From assembly GCA_030734395.1 (NCBI GenBank), contig JAUZTG010000029.1:6696001-6760000 (forward strand): 64,000 nt of DNA, in the 5' to 3' direction. The position numbers were made by a program, and so were the translations under genes. Numbering within the stretch: position 1 is the first letter of the stretch; each line of letters opens with the position of its first letter. This DNA comes from Sarocladium kiliense. Its lineage: Eukaryota > Ascomycota > Sordariomycetes > Hypocreales > Sarocladiaceae. Under the pieces are notes generated by a model, which had not been told where the DNA came from, made no database searches, and saw nothing but the letters and a program-made list of their open reading frames with translations. This document shows positions 34,415-45,000 of this stretch, in pieces.

Positions 34415-35642
34415 GATGGCGATGGATGTGTGAGGTCACAGTACTGGCAGGGAATTGTTAGTCTTGATCCGATCTCAGTACGAAAATAAGCATCTCTTGG
34501 CAGGTCGACAGTGCCTTTCTCTGTCGATGCCGGACTTCCGATGCATCGTGACAAGACACCAACAGACAGCGGGGGCTTGGGCGGGGAAGAGGGTCGTCCC
34601 GGGCCGGGAAGGAAAGCTTGGCACAGTGAGGATGTGTGTGCGACACTTACGAGGCTTGCTTTGGTGAAGATGGATGTTACTCGAGAGGTGAGTCGTGATG
34701 AGAGGTTCAAGTTAAGGGCGAAGTCGGAGAGGAGAAGAAAGATGAAGCAGCAGGGGTGGTTGGTTGGCTGGTTGGTGGTGGTGGTGGCTGTGGAAATGAG
34801 AAGGGCAGCGGCTGGCAGCTCAGTTATTAGGGACAGAGGGTCACGAGGGTTGACGGTGCTGTCCCTGACATGACGGGGCGGACCATACCATACTGTATGT
34901 ACCTGGTGCATCAGCTGTCTCGAGATGGGGCAACCGCTGATAAGCATGAAATGCCCTCTAACTGAGGAAGTGATAGCGCTGCAAGATGGAGTCACTTAAT
35001 GTGGCCATATTCAGGGGATTCCAGCAATGCCAGACCTGAATGAGCATGGCGTGCTCCGACAGCTGAAGACCCCGTGAGGTACGCGCTCCACGGGAGCGCG
35101 TCATGCCCATGTCCAAGCCCATGACATACCCTATTGCTTACCAACAGCTCAAAGCCCCTCAAAATTTAGCCATGTACAGGAAGACAGGTGAAGTCAGAGC
35201 CAGCAGCAATGAGGTCATGGCTATTTCGTGCGTCCACTACCCCTCGGAGAGGACCACGTCGACGTATGCAAGGCTAGTAAGACACACTGCCGTGTCTCAG
35301 GTCACAGCAGCGATCGTGACGCTTTTGGGCCACTCAGCTGTCGAACAAAAGCTACTAAGTACTTGGCTGCGTGCCTGTGAGCCTATCCATTTTCTGCAGA
35401 TTACGCCGTCTACAACGTGTGCGCTGAACGAGGACGTACGGGAGTGTCTAAAGGCCCAGCCGAGACATGCACCAATATCCCCTATTGTCCAATGGCTTAG
35501 TCTTGCTAGACGAGGGCAGATGTCATGTATGATCTGCAAGATCCCTCAGTAAACTGACAATACTTAAGAGGGGCCCTCGCCTGATGGTCTCGGGAGACCT
35601 GCCCATGATGCAGAAGTGCTCTCTCTTTATCAACCCCGCAGC
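34415..35642. other. Divergent intergenic region
   Basis: About 1.2 kb between the start of the Pro/Ala/Glu-rich gene (-) and the decarboxylase gene (+). Open frames here have no domain or start context that I can support. Confidence 0.45.
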
Positions 35643-36819
35643 ATGGCGATCCTAGTTACTGGTGTATGTCTGCCCTCTCACTGCCCAGTCCACATACTCA
35701 CTTCTACTCTAGGCTGCCGGGTTTCTCGGTCGACACTTGGTTCGGCTTCTCCTAGACCGCGATGAAAATGTCATAGGAGTCGACTCGTTATGGACAGGCT
35801 GCATGGGTAACCTTCGCGAGTTTGAGAAGCATCCCAACTTCACATACATTCAGTACGTAGCCATGAAGCCAGTTCAACCTCTAACAAATTGAGAAAGAAA
35901 CACTGACAGCTTCCAGTTGCGATGTGAGAGATCCACTGCAAGTCACCGAGCACCTTCAGGAGATCTACCACCTCGCTTGTCCCGCAAGCCCAGATCAATT
36001 CGAGACCCATGCAATCGATATCCTTGACACTTGCTACACCGGAACGAAGAACATCTTGGAACTCGCTCTGAAGCATAATGCCCGAGTTCTCCTCGCGAGT
36101 ACATCAGGTGAGAGCTGGCACATCAACTACATCTACACGGCCAAAGCTAATGCACATCAACTCCAGAAATATACGGAGACCCGACCGTGTCCATCCAGCC
36201 AGAAACATACTTTGGTAACGTCAACTGCTTCGGCCCCCGCTCCTGCTACGACGAAGGCAAACGCGTCGCCGAAGCCCTCGCCTTCGCATACCAAGCCCAA
36301 CACAAGCTCTCCGTCCGCGTCGCCCGCATCTTCAACGCCTACGGACCTTACATGGACGTCAACGACGGGCGAGCCGTACCCAACTTCATCAGCGCCGCGA
36401 TGGAGGGCAGTGCGATCAAGATTTACGGTGATGGGAGTGCTACGAGGTGTTTCCAGTTTGCGAGTGACTGCATTGATGGGCTGGTGAGGTTGATGGAGAG
36501 TGATTACACATGTCCGGTGAATATTGGGAGTGATTTGGAGATTGAGGTTGGGGAGATTGCGAGGATGGTTGCGCAAGTTGTGGCTGGGAAAATGGGAAGA
36601 GAGGACGTGGTAGGTATCGAGTGTTTGCCCAAGAGACAGGACGATCCGGTGAGGAGGAGGCCGGACATTACGGTCGCGAAGGAGGAATTGGGTTGGAAGC
36701 CGGAGGTGAAGCTTGAGGAAGGGCTTGCGATGACCGTGGATTGGTTCTTGGAGAGACAGAGACCTGGAGAGGCAGTGTATGGCGATAATACGGCGGTGGA
36801 ATCCAGGCCATCCTTGTGA
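35643..36819 (+). CDS. uxs1: UDP-glucuronate decarboxylase-like SDR (UDP-xylose synthase family)
   Basis: Four exons: 35643..35663, 35713..35852, 35917..36107, 36167..36819; introns 49, 64 and 59 bp; 334 residues, the size of a UXS catalytic core. The first 21-bp exon encodes MAILVTG; joined to AAGFLGRH it completes the Rossmann GxxGxxG (residues 7-13). Later motifs: CDVRDPL, IYHLACPASP, LASTSEIYGDP across the last intron, the catalytic YxxxK (Y145, K149) in CYDEGKRVAEAL, RIFNAYGPYMDVNDGRAVPNFI and DGSATRCFQFASDCIDGL. These fit extended SDR enzymes that oxidise and decarboxylate UDP-glucuronate to UDP-xylose with bound NAD+. No membrane anchor precedes the core, so cytosolic. Another nucleotide-sugar epimerase is possible but less likely. 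Confidence 0.85.
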
Positions 36820-36943
36820 TGGTGCGTCTCAACCAATAAATCCATGAGAACCATCAACAAAACGTAGTGACAACAAAAGGAGAATAGACCAAAATGAGAT
36901 CCAACAAAAAATTGCACCGTGAGCAAAAGAGAAAGAAGGACAA

Positions 36944-36951
36944 AAAAAACT
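36944..36951 (-). terminator. RNA polymerase III terminator of tRNA-Pro
   Basis: Eight consecutive T on the minus strand, three bases beyond the tRNA 3' end. Confidence 0.75.
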
Positions 36952-36954
36952 AGG

Positions 36955-37036
36955 CCTGAACCCGAGATCGAATCGGGGACCTCTTGCAGTTGAGATAACC
37001 CAAAGCAAGAATCATACCACTAGACCATTCAGGCTT
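36955..37036 (-). tRNA. tRNA-Pro (anticodon TGG) with 10-nt intron
   Basis: On the minus strand the acceptor arms GCCTGAA and TTCAGGC pair perfectly, with discriminator C. The A-box (TGGTCTAGTGG) and B-box (GATTCGATC) are present, the T-stem CCCGA/TCGGG pairs, and the anticodon stem CTTGC/GCAAG flanks loop TTTGGGT with anticodon TGG. A 10-nt insertion at 36991-37000, just after position 37, is the canonical nuclear tRNA intron site. The gene sits in the 3' gap between the convergent decarboxylase and hydrolase-fold genes. The spliced length is 72 nt. Confidence 0.95.
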
Positions 37037-37349
37037 AGATGAAAACTAGCGGAACTAATGTCCCATATGTATGCATGCGTCTTCCGCAATAGGCCCTAGA
37101 ATGATTCAGACTGGCTGGCCTTGCGTGACGCATGAGCAAACTGTACACTTTCAGAATGCTCTATTTACTTATTCCCCCTGTTTCTGACTTGTCATTGGGC
37201 GATATTTTACAGTATGAAATTCTCGTCTATTTACTCCGTACATGCATCATACATCTGCTCTATAATACACATGACTCACAGTCCTCTCAGACCGCTTCAC
37301 CTGTAGCCAACAGTATGCTACAATTTCTTCAACCACCAGGGTATCACAG

Positions 37350-38584
37350 TTACATCTTCTCATCAAGCCATTCTCTCACCGCCCTCTCCCCTTCCACGCC
37401 CATCTCCAACCCTCTCCTCTCCTCCCCAACATCCACAACCCTTACCCTCCTCTCCGCCTCATCCCCCAGCCCATCCATCTCATCATCCCACCGACTCCTC
37501 ATCTGCAACTCCACTTTATCCACGCTCCGCCTCATCATCTCAGCTAGTTCCTCCGCCTGAGTCTCGAAACTATTGCCCTTCTGAAGACTTCGTTTCGAGA
37601 GCTTGGGAGTGATGAGGTTGGGGGTGTCGTGGAGGAGGAGGGTGTTTGGAATTTTGAGTGTACTCTTTCGTGGCGGAAAGATAAGATGGGAACGGCGTGG
37701 CGGTTTGATTGGGAGGATGGATTGGCCGTTGAGGAAGGTGTCAAGATCTGCTGCGTCGTCGGATGAGACGATGAAGGATTTAGGGATGAGCAGGCCAGGG
37801 CCGTGGAAGAAGAGGCTGGGGCTCGCGAATGGATCGAACATCTGCCCAGGGGTGTCAAACAGATCTGGTAGGCTCTCCTGCAAATTATACAAATGCGATC
37901 CCTCCGGTGGTCGCGGAGGCGACACAGCGCTGCCCTTCTTCCTGGTCTTGCTCGTGCCTTTGTTGATGCGATGGTCCGGGAGGAACATAGTCCAGTTGTA
38001 GATCCCATTGTAGGCAATCACACCACGCACCCCAAATTTGGCGTGGGCGTGCGCTTCCGTGAGACCGAGAGATGTGGCGAGACTGGCACCGAGGTGAGAG
38101 CCGAAAACGTACATGTCGCGACGGTTGACGCTCGCTGGTGCGAGTGCATCTTGAAGCCAGGAGAAGGCGAAGCCGGTGTCGTGGACGGGTGTGGGCCACC
38201 GAAGTGAGACAGGTGCCTCAGAGTCTTCCGGATCGTTGGACCAGCGGTAGCGGATTACTGCGACGGGCCATGGCTGGAGGACATCGGGAAGATTGATGGC
38301 CTCGTTGGGATGAGGAGGGATGGGTGGGAGGTAGACGAAGATGGGGGCTGAGGAGGGGTGGTGATCCAAGTTGATGAGGCTGATAGATGTCAGTATATAG
38401 ATCGCCAGGTTTGAAAGAAGGAAGGAGGATATACTTACTCAACAGTGACATGCCCTGCTGAGCCGCATCTCACCTCGACTTCATCGCGGGTGTGAGTGGT
38501 GAAGGGTCGAGTGAAGCGCGGTGTGCATGTCGCAAGCCGAGAGGAGAGCCAGGAGGCAGCCGAACGGCAAAGCCATGCTCGCAT
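37350..38584 (-). CDS. Alpha/beta-hydrolase-fold protein with mitochondrial presequence, nucleophile Ser missing
   Basis: Two exons: 38584..38439 and 38379..37350 (59-bp intron, GTAAGT/ATCAG), 391 residues. The first exon, in a frame with no long ORF of its own, encodes an Arg/Ser/Trp-rich N-terminus (MRAWLCRSAASWLSSRLAT and following) with no acidic residue in the first 40, typical of a mitochondrial targeting signal. Then come EVRCGSAGHVTVDLINLD, IFVYLPPIPP and VAVIRYRW. The nucleophile-elbow position reads FGSHLGAS (G142-S-H-L-G146), so the central residue of GxSxG is His144 instead of Ser. The C-terminal third is charged and helical. The fold assignment rests on strand pattern and the elbow. 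The protein is likely non-catalytic or uses a different residue. Confidence 0.72.
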
Positions 38585-39388
38585 GCCCTCAATTTTCTGA
38601 TGAAGTCGATACCAAGCCCATAAAAGTACACATAGTCGCTCACTGGATGCTCACACGCGTACTCAAGTTTGGTGATGGAGTCACGACGCGGTGGGATCGT
38701 GAGCTTGTGACCCTAACCCTCGCTTACATCAGCTTTAGCTCCCCGTCAGCCACACCAGCCACAGTCACGCGATGGACTGGCGGATTGGTAGTGTGGCCGT
38801 TCGTTCCCCGCTGCAACCATCACCAACTGAGCCGCCAAAGCTTAACCCCCATCCCCCCCCTCCACCCTCAGCATCATCGCGTGCCGCCCCCCTGCAAGCT
38901 GATGGATTCAACACTGCAAGACCAGGTTGGCATGCTGCTTGCGGGGCCCAGTGCCATGGCGGCTGCAGCGGCCATCAAGACCTAAGCTTTTTCAACAAGA
39001 TCTACGAGCCACCCTGTTGAGACAGCGTGTGTCTTCTGGGCGTCACACCGGCAATCCCGGGACCTAGTACATGAGATGGCCTGCCTTTTGCAGTACTACC
39101 TGTCGCTAACCTTTAACTTGAAGCAGGTTTTAGGCGTCATTCTGCCTTTGGACCGTTTACCTTTGTTATGACGTGCATACCGTCCATCCGTTCTTTCGCT
39201 ACACATCGCATCAGTTCTTTCTCGTTTACTTCATACGCCGTGTACACCATCCTGTGTCCATTCCAGCCCATCGTCGCATTTGTCCGACAGCTACCTGTGA
39301 TACACAGCCGACCTGGCGATACCCTCACCATCATGTCACAGCGCTGAACTCATGCTGCCGCCAAGAGCGCAATCCACCCTATGCCAGT
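38585..39388. other. Divergent intergenic region upstream of TOK channel
   Basis: About 800 bp between the hydrolase-fold gene (-) and the potassium channel (+). It includes a C-rich tract (about 38848-38866). No gene seen. Confidence 0.45.
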
Positions 39389-41697
39389 ATGGACGACTCA
39401 GCAGGCGATAATATCGACCACCACGCCAACCACGCGGACAGGCAGACACGGTCTCATGATACAACTCGCGTCGACAACGATAAGGCTCATCTCGTTGCTA
39501 CGTCAGTCCCCTCTCACAACTCTTGTTGAACCTTGCACTAACCGCTCCCACAGCCGCTGGTGGTTCGCCTCATCGGCGTTCCCCATGATCGCAGGCACAC
39601 TTGGTCCAACAGCCTCAGCTTTTAGTATTTGTGCCCTCGTTCGGCCATGGAGACAGAGGCTTGTTCCCGGTGGTGATATAACTGAGGCGATCTTCGTCAC
39701 CGATCCGCCATGGTCAGTGTTTTGAACATCAGTCCTGTTTCCAAGGAACATCACTGACCGATATACACAGGCTCACCATCGTCAACGCCCTCCAGCTCGT
39801 CATTGCGCTCATCTCAAACGTCTTCCTCCTCCTCAACATGACCCGGCGAGTCCGCTTCACCATAGCTCAGCCCATCACAATCATCGGCTGGTAAGCTCAC
39901 CCAATCTCTCTTGAACTTCATATAGAAACTCACAATTCCAGGTACATCTCAGCCATCTGCCTCCTCTCGCTCAACGCTTGCGCCGCCGGCCCCCTTCTTG
40001 ACGGCATAAACTACCCCGTCTCCCAAAATGTGTGGTCTCAAGCCTTCTACTACGGCATCTGGGCTGCCACCCTCTACTTCATTGACGCCTCTCTCATGGT
40101 TGTCACCTTCTACGGTGCCTGGTCTGGCCGATATAGTAAGGACTTTATGCTGTCGACCAGTCAGCGCACTCTTATGCTGCAGACGATCGCCTTTCTCGTG
40201 TACCTCCTCGTTGGAGCGCTGGTATTTTCCACAATCGAGAATTGGGATTATCTGGATGGCTTGTATTGGGCGGATGTGACGCTTTTCACTGTCGGCTTTG
40301 GAGACATGACACCGACAACTAACCTCTCCAAGGCGCTGATGATGCCATACGCTCTCATCGGTATCATTACTCTCGGTCTCGTCATCGGTTCCATCCGCAG
40401 CATGATCCTTGAACGTGGCAAGCGCCGCATGGACTCCCGCATGGAGGAGAAGAAGCGCCATCAAGTGGTCAAAACCATGGTTCGACACGGCACAGACACC
40501 ATCCTCCGGCCTATGCCTACCGATGAACCGCCTTCGCCAGATCGAGAAATGTCACCAGACGAACTCAAGCTCTTCAAGCGTGTACCAACGAACGAATTCG
40601 AAAGACGCCAACAGGAGTTCAACCTCATGCGCGAAATCCAACGCAGAGCAACTGTCCGTCGGCGATGGGCAGACCTCGCTTTCTCGACATCCTGCTGGCT
40701 CCTTCTCTGGCTCGTTGGCGCTCTCATCTTCATGAGGTTCGAGAAGCCCTACCAAGACTGGTCGTACTTCGAGTCCTTCTACTTCTGCTTTGTGTCGCTC
40801 GCCACAATTGGTTACGGCGATAAAACACCCGTCTCCAACGGAGGGAGATCCTTCTTCGTCTTCTGGTCGCTCCTTGCGTTACCTACCATGACAGTCCTCA
40901 TCTCCAACGCAGGCGACACCGTCGTCAAATTCATCAAGGACGCTACTCTTCGAGTTGGCAGTGTCACAATCCTCCCCGGCGAGGATGGCTTCGCTGACGA
41001 CGTTAAACACCTCCTCCACCAGGCATCTTGGGGCCGCATCTTCCCCAATCACTCCAAGAAACACAAAGTCCCCAGCCCCCGTAGATCCTTCATCAACGAC
41101 CTCGAAAATGGCAGCGACACCTCCATCGCCCCCAACTCCAACTCCTTTGACAACAACTGCCCCACCGAGGCAGACCCAGCCTGCCCCTCTCGCCACCAGC
41201 AACGCGCCCTCTCTTCCTGCCTCGCCAGTATCCGCAACCCTCACGCTGACCTTCCCACCGGTCCAGCATTCCACTACCTCCTTGCATGTGAAATCCAAGC
41301 CGTAGCATCGCACCTTCATGAAGGGAAACCGCGGCGGTACACCTTCGAAGAATGGGCGTGGTACCTCAAGCTCATCGGTGAAGACGAACGGAACCCGGAG
41401 TTACATCGCGGACCGAAAGCCAAGGAGGTGCGACTCTATCCAGAAGGTGAAACACGGTCGAAGAGACAGAGACGCAGGAGAAGGAGGAGGCAGCATAGAC
41501 ATATGGAGGGAGAAGGGGTGGGTAGGCAGAGGGCAGGCAGCTTGGATCATTCGGAGGAGGAAGGGGAGGCGCATAAGTGGTCGTGGGTGGGGACGAGAAA
41601 CCCGCTGATGGGCGGCAAAGAGGAGAGTGAGTGGATCATGGAGAGGTTGACGGAGAGGCTGAAGGAGGCCATTGCGGAGGATATGGAGAAGTGGTGA
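39389..41697 (+). CDS. tok1: Outwardly rectifying two-pore-domain potassium channel, TOK type
   Basis: Four exons: 39389..39501, 39554..39712, 39771..39890, 39942..41697; introns 52, 58 and 51 bp, all phase 2; 715 residues. Eight hydrophobic spans fit the fungal TOK layout (six-TM unit followed by two-TM unit). Two selectivity filters are clear: TVGFGD at 247-252 and TIGYGD at 419-424, each after a pore helix. Between them lies a charged cytosolic linker (about residues 290-375); the tail is long and polar (Arg-rich near the end). TOK channels sit in the plasma membrane, pass outward K+ current on depolarisation and help set membrane potential. The start at 39389 is the first in-frame ATG that links to the TM exons. 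It converges with Not4 over a 333-bp gap. Confidence 0.93.
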
Positions 41698-42030
41698 TGA
41701 TCCTTTTGGTGCGTACTGAGGCTTGGATTTCTCGTGCAGCACAGATTGTATGATGTGGGGGTTTTCTGTATCAACAGGCGTACGATGGGTATGTGACTAT
41801 GGTATCACAGAACCTTCAGAGAGAAGATCACTTGATGGAGAGTCATCAATAGTTGGGGTGGGTGAGATGTCAATTATCGCTTATGTGAAATGCATCGCTA
41901 GCGGTATCATCAACGCTACAAAGCACCATATCCCTGTACAGTACTCATACAACGGTATACATATAGTTGTTGGTCGGGATCGCTCCCTTTTACCGTCTTA
42001 TTCCGATTGCGCCGACATGCATGCCATGTC

Positions 42031-45000
42031 TCAGTTCCCATTACCCAGCAACAGCCTCCGGTTGCGCTTAATAACCTGGTTCAGCCCTTTCTCGAGCTTC
42101 TCTGTCTCCCTGCGCGCCGACAACATGGCGCTCTCGGCATCTTCGACACTCATGATGGGCATGCTGCCTCCTGCACCCGGGCCGGTACCTGCCGCGCCCG
42201 GCATGCCCATCTTGTCACCTTCACCGACGCGTCCGAGAGGACCGGCAAGGTCTTGCATAGCGCGCATCCCATCTGGGGGACTGTAGATACCAACGCCAGC
42301 AGCAGCGTCTGGGCCGTAGAAGTATGGTGCGAGGGTGTTGAGACTCGCTGCCGCAGCATCGCGAGTTGGTGAGGAGCCCTTCGACAGGCTGGGGTTGGTC
42401 GTGCCGAGATTTAGTGGTGGCAAGATGTACTGGTTGATGTAGCTCAGGGCATCCTCACGCTGAAGCTTCCCAATTGGATCACTGTTGGGAGGATGAGCAG
42501 TCGCAGGAAAGATGTTAGGTCGCCCGTTTGGCACCGCTCGTCCCTTAATGAGCGAGAATGCGCCACTGCCAGGCTGATGGCGAGGAGCGACAAAGGTTCC
42601 TGGATTCGAAGCCGTTGCTGCAACAGCAGCCTGAAGCTCTAGGAACGCATCTTCCTCCTCAGGGGTCAAGTTGCGAACGCAATCCCCATTAGGAGTGATG
42701 AGCATGCGGCTGCCATCCAGGTGGAAGTTCTTGCGCACAGGCTTGCCAGCACGCAAAGCTGCGAGGTCTTCCTCTTGGATCTCGCCGCATTTGCAATTGT
42801 CGTTTTTGCATGGTGGTGCGGCTTTCCGTGACACGGCAACTGAGTGATTCGTATCAACCCGAGCAACCGTGCTGGAGACAGGTCTGAGCAGTTGGAGTTT
42901 CTCAATCGCCGAGGTCCACAGCGACTTCTTGATATCAGCGAAGATAGACGCAGGTCCAAGCTGCTGGCGGTCGGCAGGGTCCTCGGACTCGATGGGCTCG
43001 ACAGGATACTGTTGAGCCTGCGCAGACTGAGCCTTGGGTTGTTCGGGCTCGGGCTTCTTCTCCTTCTTGCCCTTGTCGTTGTCGCGAGCCTTAGTCGCTT
43101 TGACAGACGGTTGAGCAACGGCCTTCGACTCGGCAGCTGGCTCCGTAGGCTTGACCTTTGCTTTCTCTTTGTCCGCCGCGACAGGAGTGCTCTCTGTTGC
43201 AACCTGCTTCTCCATCTTTTCAGCCCTCTTCGCAGGCTGCTTGGGCGGCTGCTCCTTCTTCTGCTTCTTCTTGCGTCCAATGACTGGAGCATGCTCCTCA
43301 GGCTCCGCCACAATGGGCGCTTCGACGATCTGCTTGGTATCCTGCTTCAAAGCATCTTTGCGTTGTTTGCGCTGTTGACTCTTGGTGGTGGAACGCACAG
43401 CAGCGGCGCCGACTCTGCTAGGAGGTGGTGATCCAGCCCGAGAGTGAGACACAGACGCAGACACCATCGAAGCGCTGTCACTAGCCATGTCACTAGCAGG
43501 GGTGTCAGGTCGAGCAAGAGAAATCGAAACTGCACGCGAGGCCACTGGAGACGCCAATGCCTTGTTGTCCGCCTTCGTAGTTGGCACAACCCGAAGAGTC
43601 TTCGGACCCGTGCGGGTAACAGAGCTTTCTTTGGCTGTGGGCAGTGGCGGATACGCGTTCGCTGAAGTGATGGTGTTTGCCTCACTAGGTATCGGCTCCT
43701 TGCTTGAGACCGGCAACACTTTGGCAGGTGATGGACTTGCAGCTGCACTTGCGATGCCAGCATCACTTCGAGAAGCAATGCTGGCAAAATTCTCAGGCTC
43801 TTGGGCAGCCTTCGTTGTCTTTGCAGCCTTCTCATTTGTCTTCTTTGAAGCAGGCGTCTTCTTCGGGGTCGGAACAGAAGGAACTGCCGGCGAGCCAGTT
43901 CGCTTCTCCCTGGCCATCGCAGAACCTAGCGAAGGAAACATCTCCTCATCCAACGTTGACTTATTCTGCTCGACTGTCTTCGAGGCATTCTCGGGCGTGG
44001 CCGTGCCTGAGCGTGTCGTTTCCGCAACCACAGCACTCGCTTTGCGAGGTGTCTGCTGAGGTGTGACGACACCGGGAGCGGCAGTAACAGGAGGTACCTT
44101 GGGCACTGCCGGCACGATCCGAGGAAGGCGAGGCGTCGAATGTGCGGTCGTTGTGGCCGTGCCCGCTGCGTCATCAGAGAATCCTGGTGGAGGGCGCTTC
44201 GAGGGTGAAGCTGAGCGGCTGTCATTGCTGCCAAGTGCCTGCGGTGGCTCATCCGACACCAAGGCGTCCACTGACTGTTGTGCTTCTTCCAGCGACGGAA
44301 GCTCATCATCTGTGCACTCGTCAGCGTCGCGTACACCAGAATGCAACGATTACACAAGAACGAGGGCTGAGCCAGAACGCGAGCCAGGACGGGACTACTG
44401 TGGCCGAAGCCTTATGTACATGAGGAGGGGCTTAGGAAGTCAGGCTACGGCTTCCATCATCGGCTTCCACGGGTGAGAGGCAAACAAAGATTGGCGAGAA
44501 AGATAGGTCTGCTGGTATTCTGACCAAATATGCCGTCCGAGGCGGACGGATGCGGTGAGTTAACGTACATAAAAATGGCTTTGTGGAAGACGATGATGGC
44601 TTGCCTGCTGAATTTCCCGACTCTGACGACCGCCGCACGCCCCAACTGTGAGTTGCGGTCGAAATGCAGAAGAACTGTTCGCGAGGAACTCCCCAAACGC
44701 AAGAAAAAGGAAGAAACAATATGCAGGTGCCTTTCTGGCCCTCTGGCAATGGCCATCATAACCTCGCAAGATGCCTGCCGGATAAAAAGAAATGCTTGCA
44801 CTCGTCTCCAGAGGGCGTTGATGTGCTCCTCCTTGGACATCGGCATCGGCGATAGTCCCCCATATACATCCAAAAAAACAAACAAAACAAAGCAAGCCAC
44901 AGACAATAATGATGCAATGCAACGCCCCAGCTCGTCCCGTTCCTGGCTACCATCGACCAAAGTTGTTGGAGTTGTACATCGGGTTTTGATTGTACCCACC

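Noticed and set aside
36157..36576. 139-codon minus-strand frame over the decarboxylase
   Set aside because: Antisense to the catalytic exon with YxxxK; no domain.
42031..44346. Stand-alone gene starting at 44346
   Set aside because: The frame begins with TTG, not ATG, and a consensus acceptor lies at 44310; treated as the last exon of not4 instead, though a two-gene reading is kept as an alternative.
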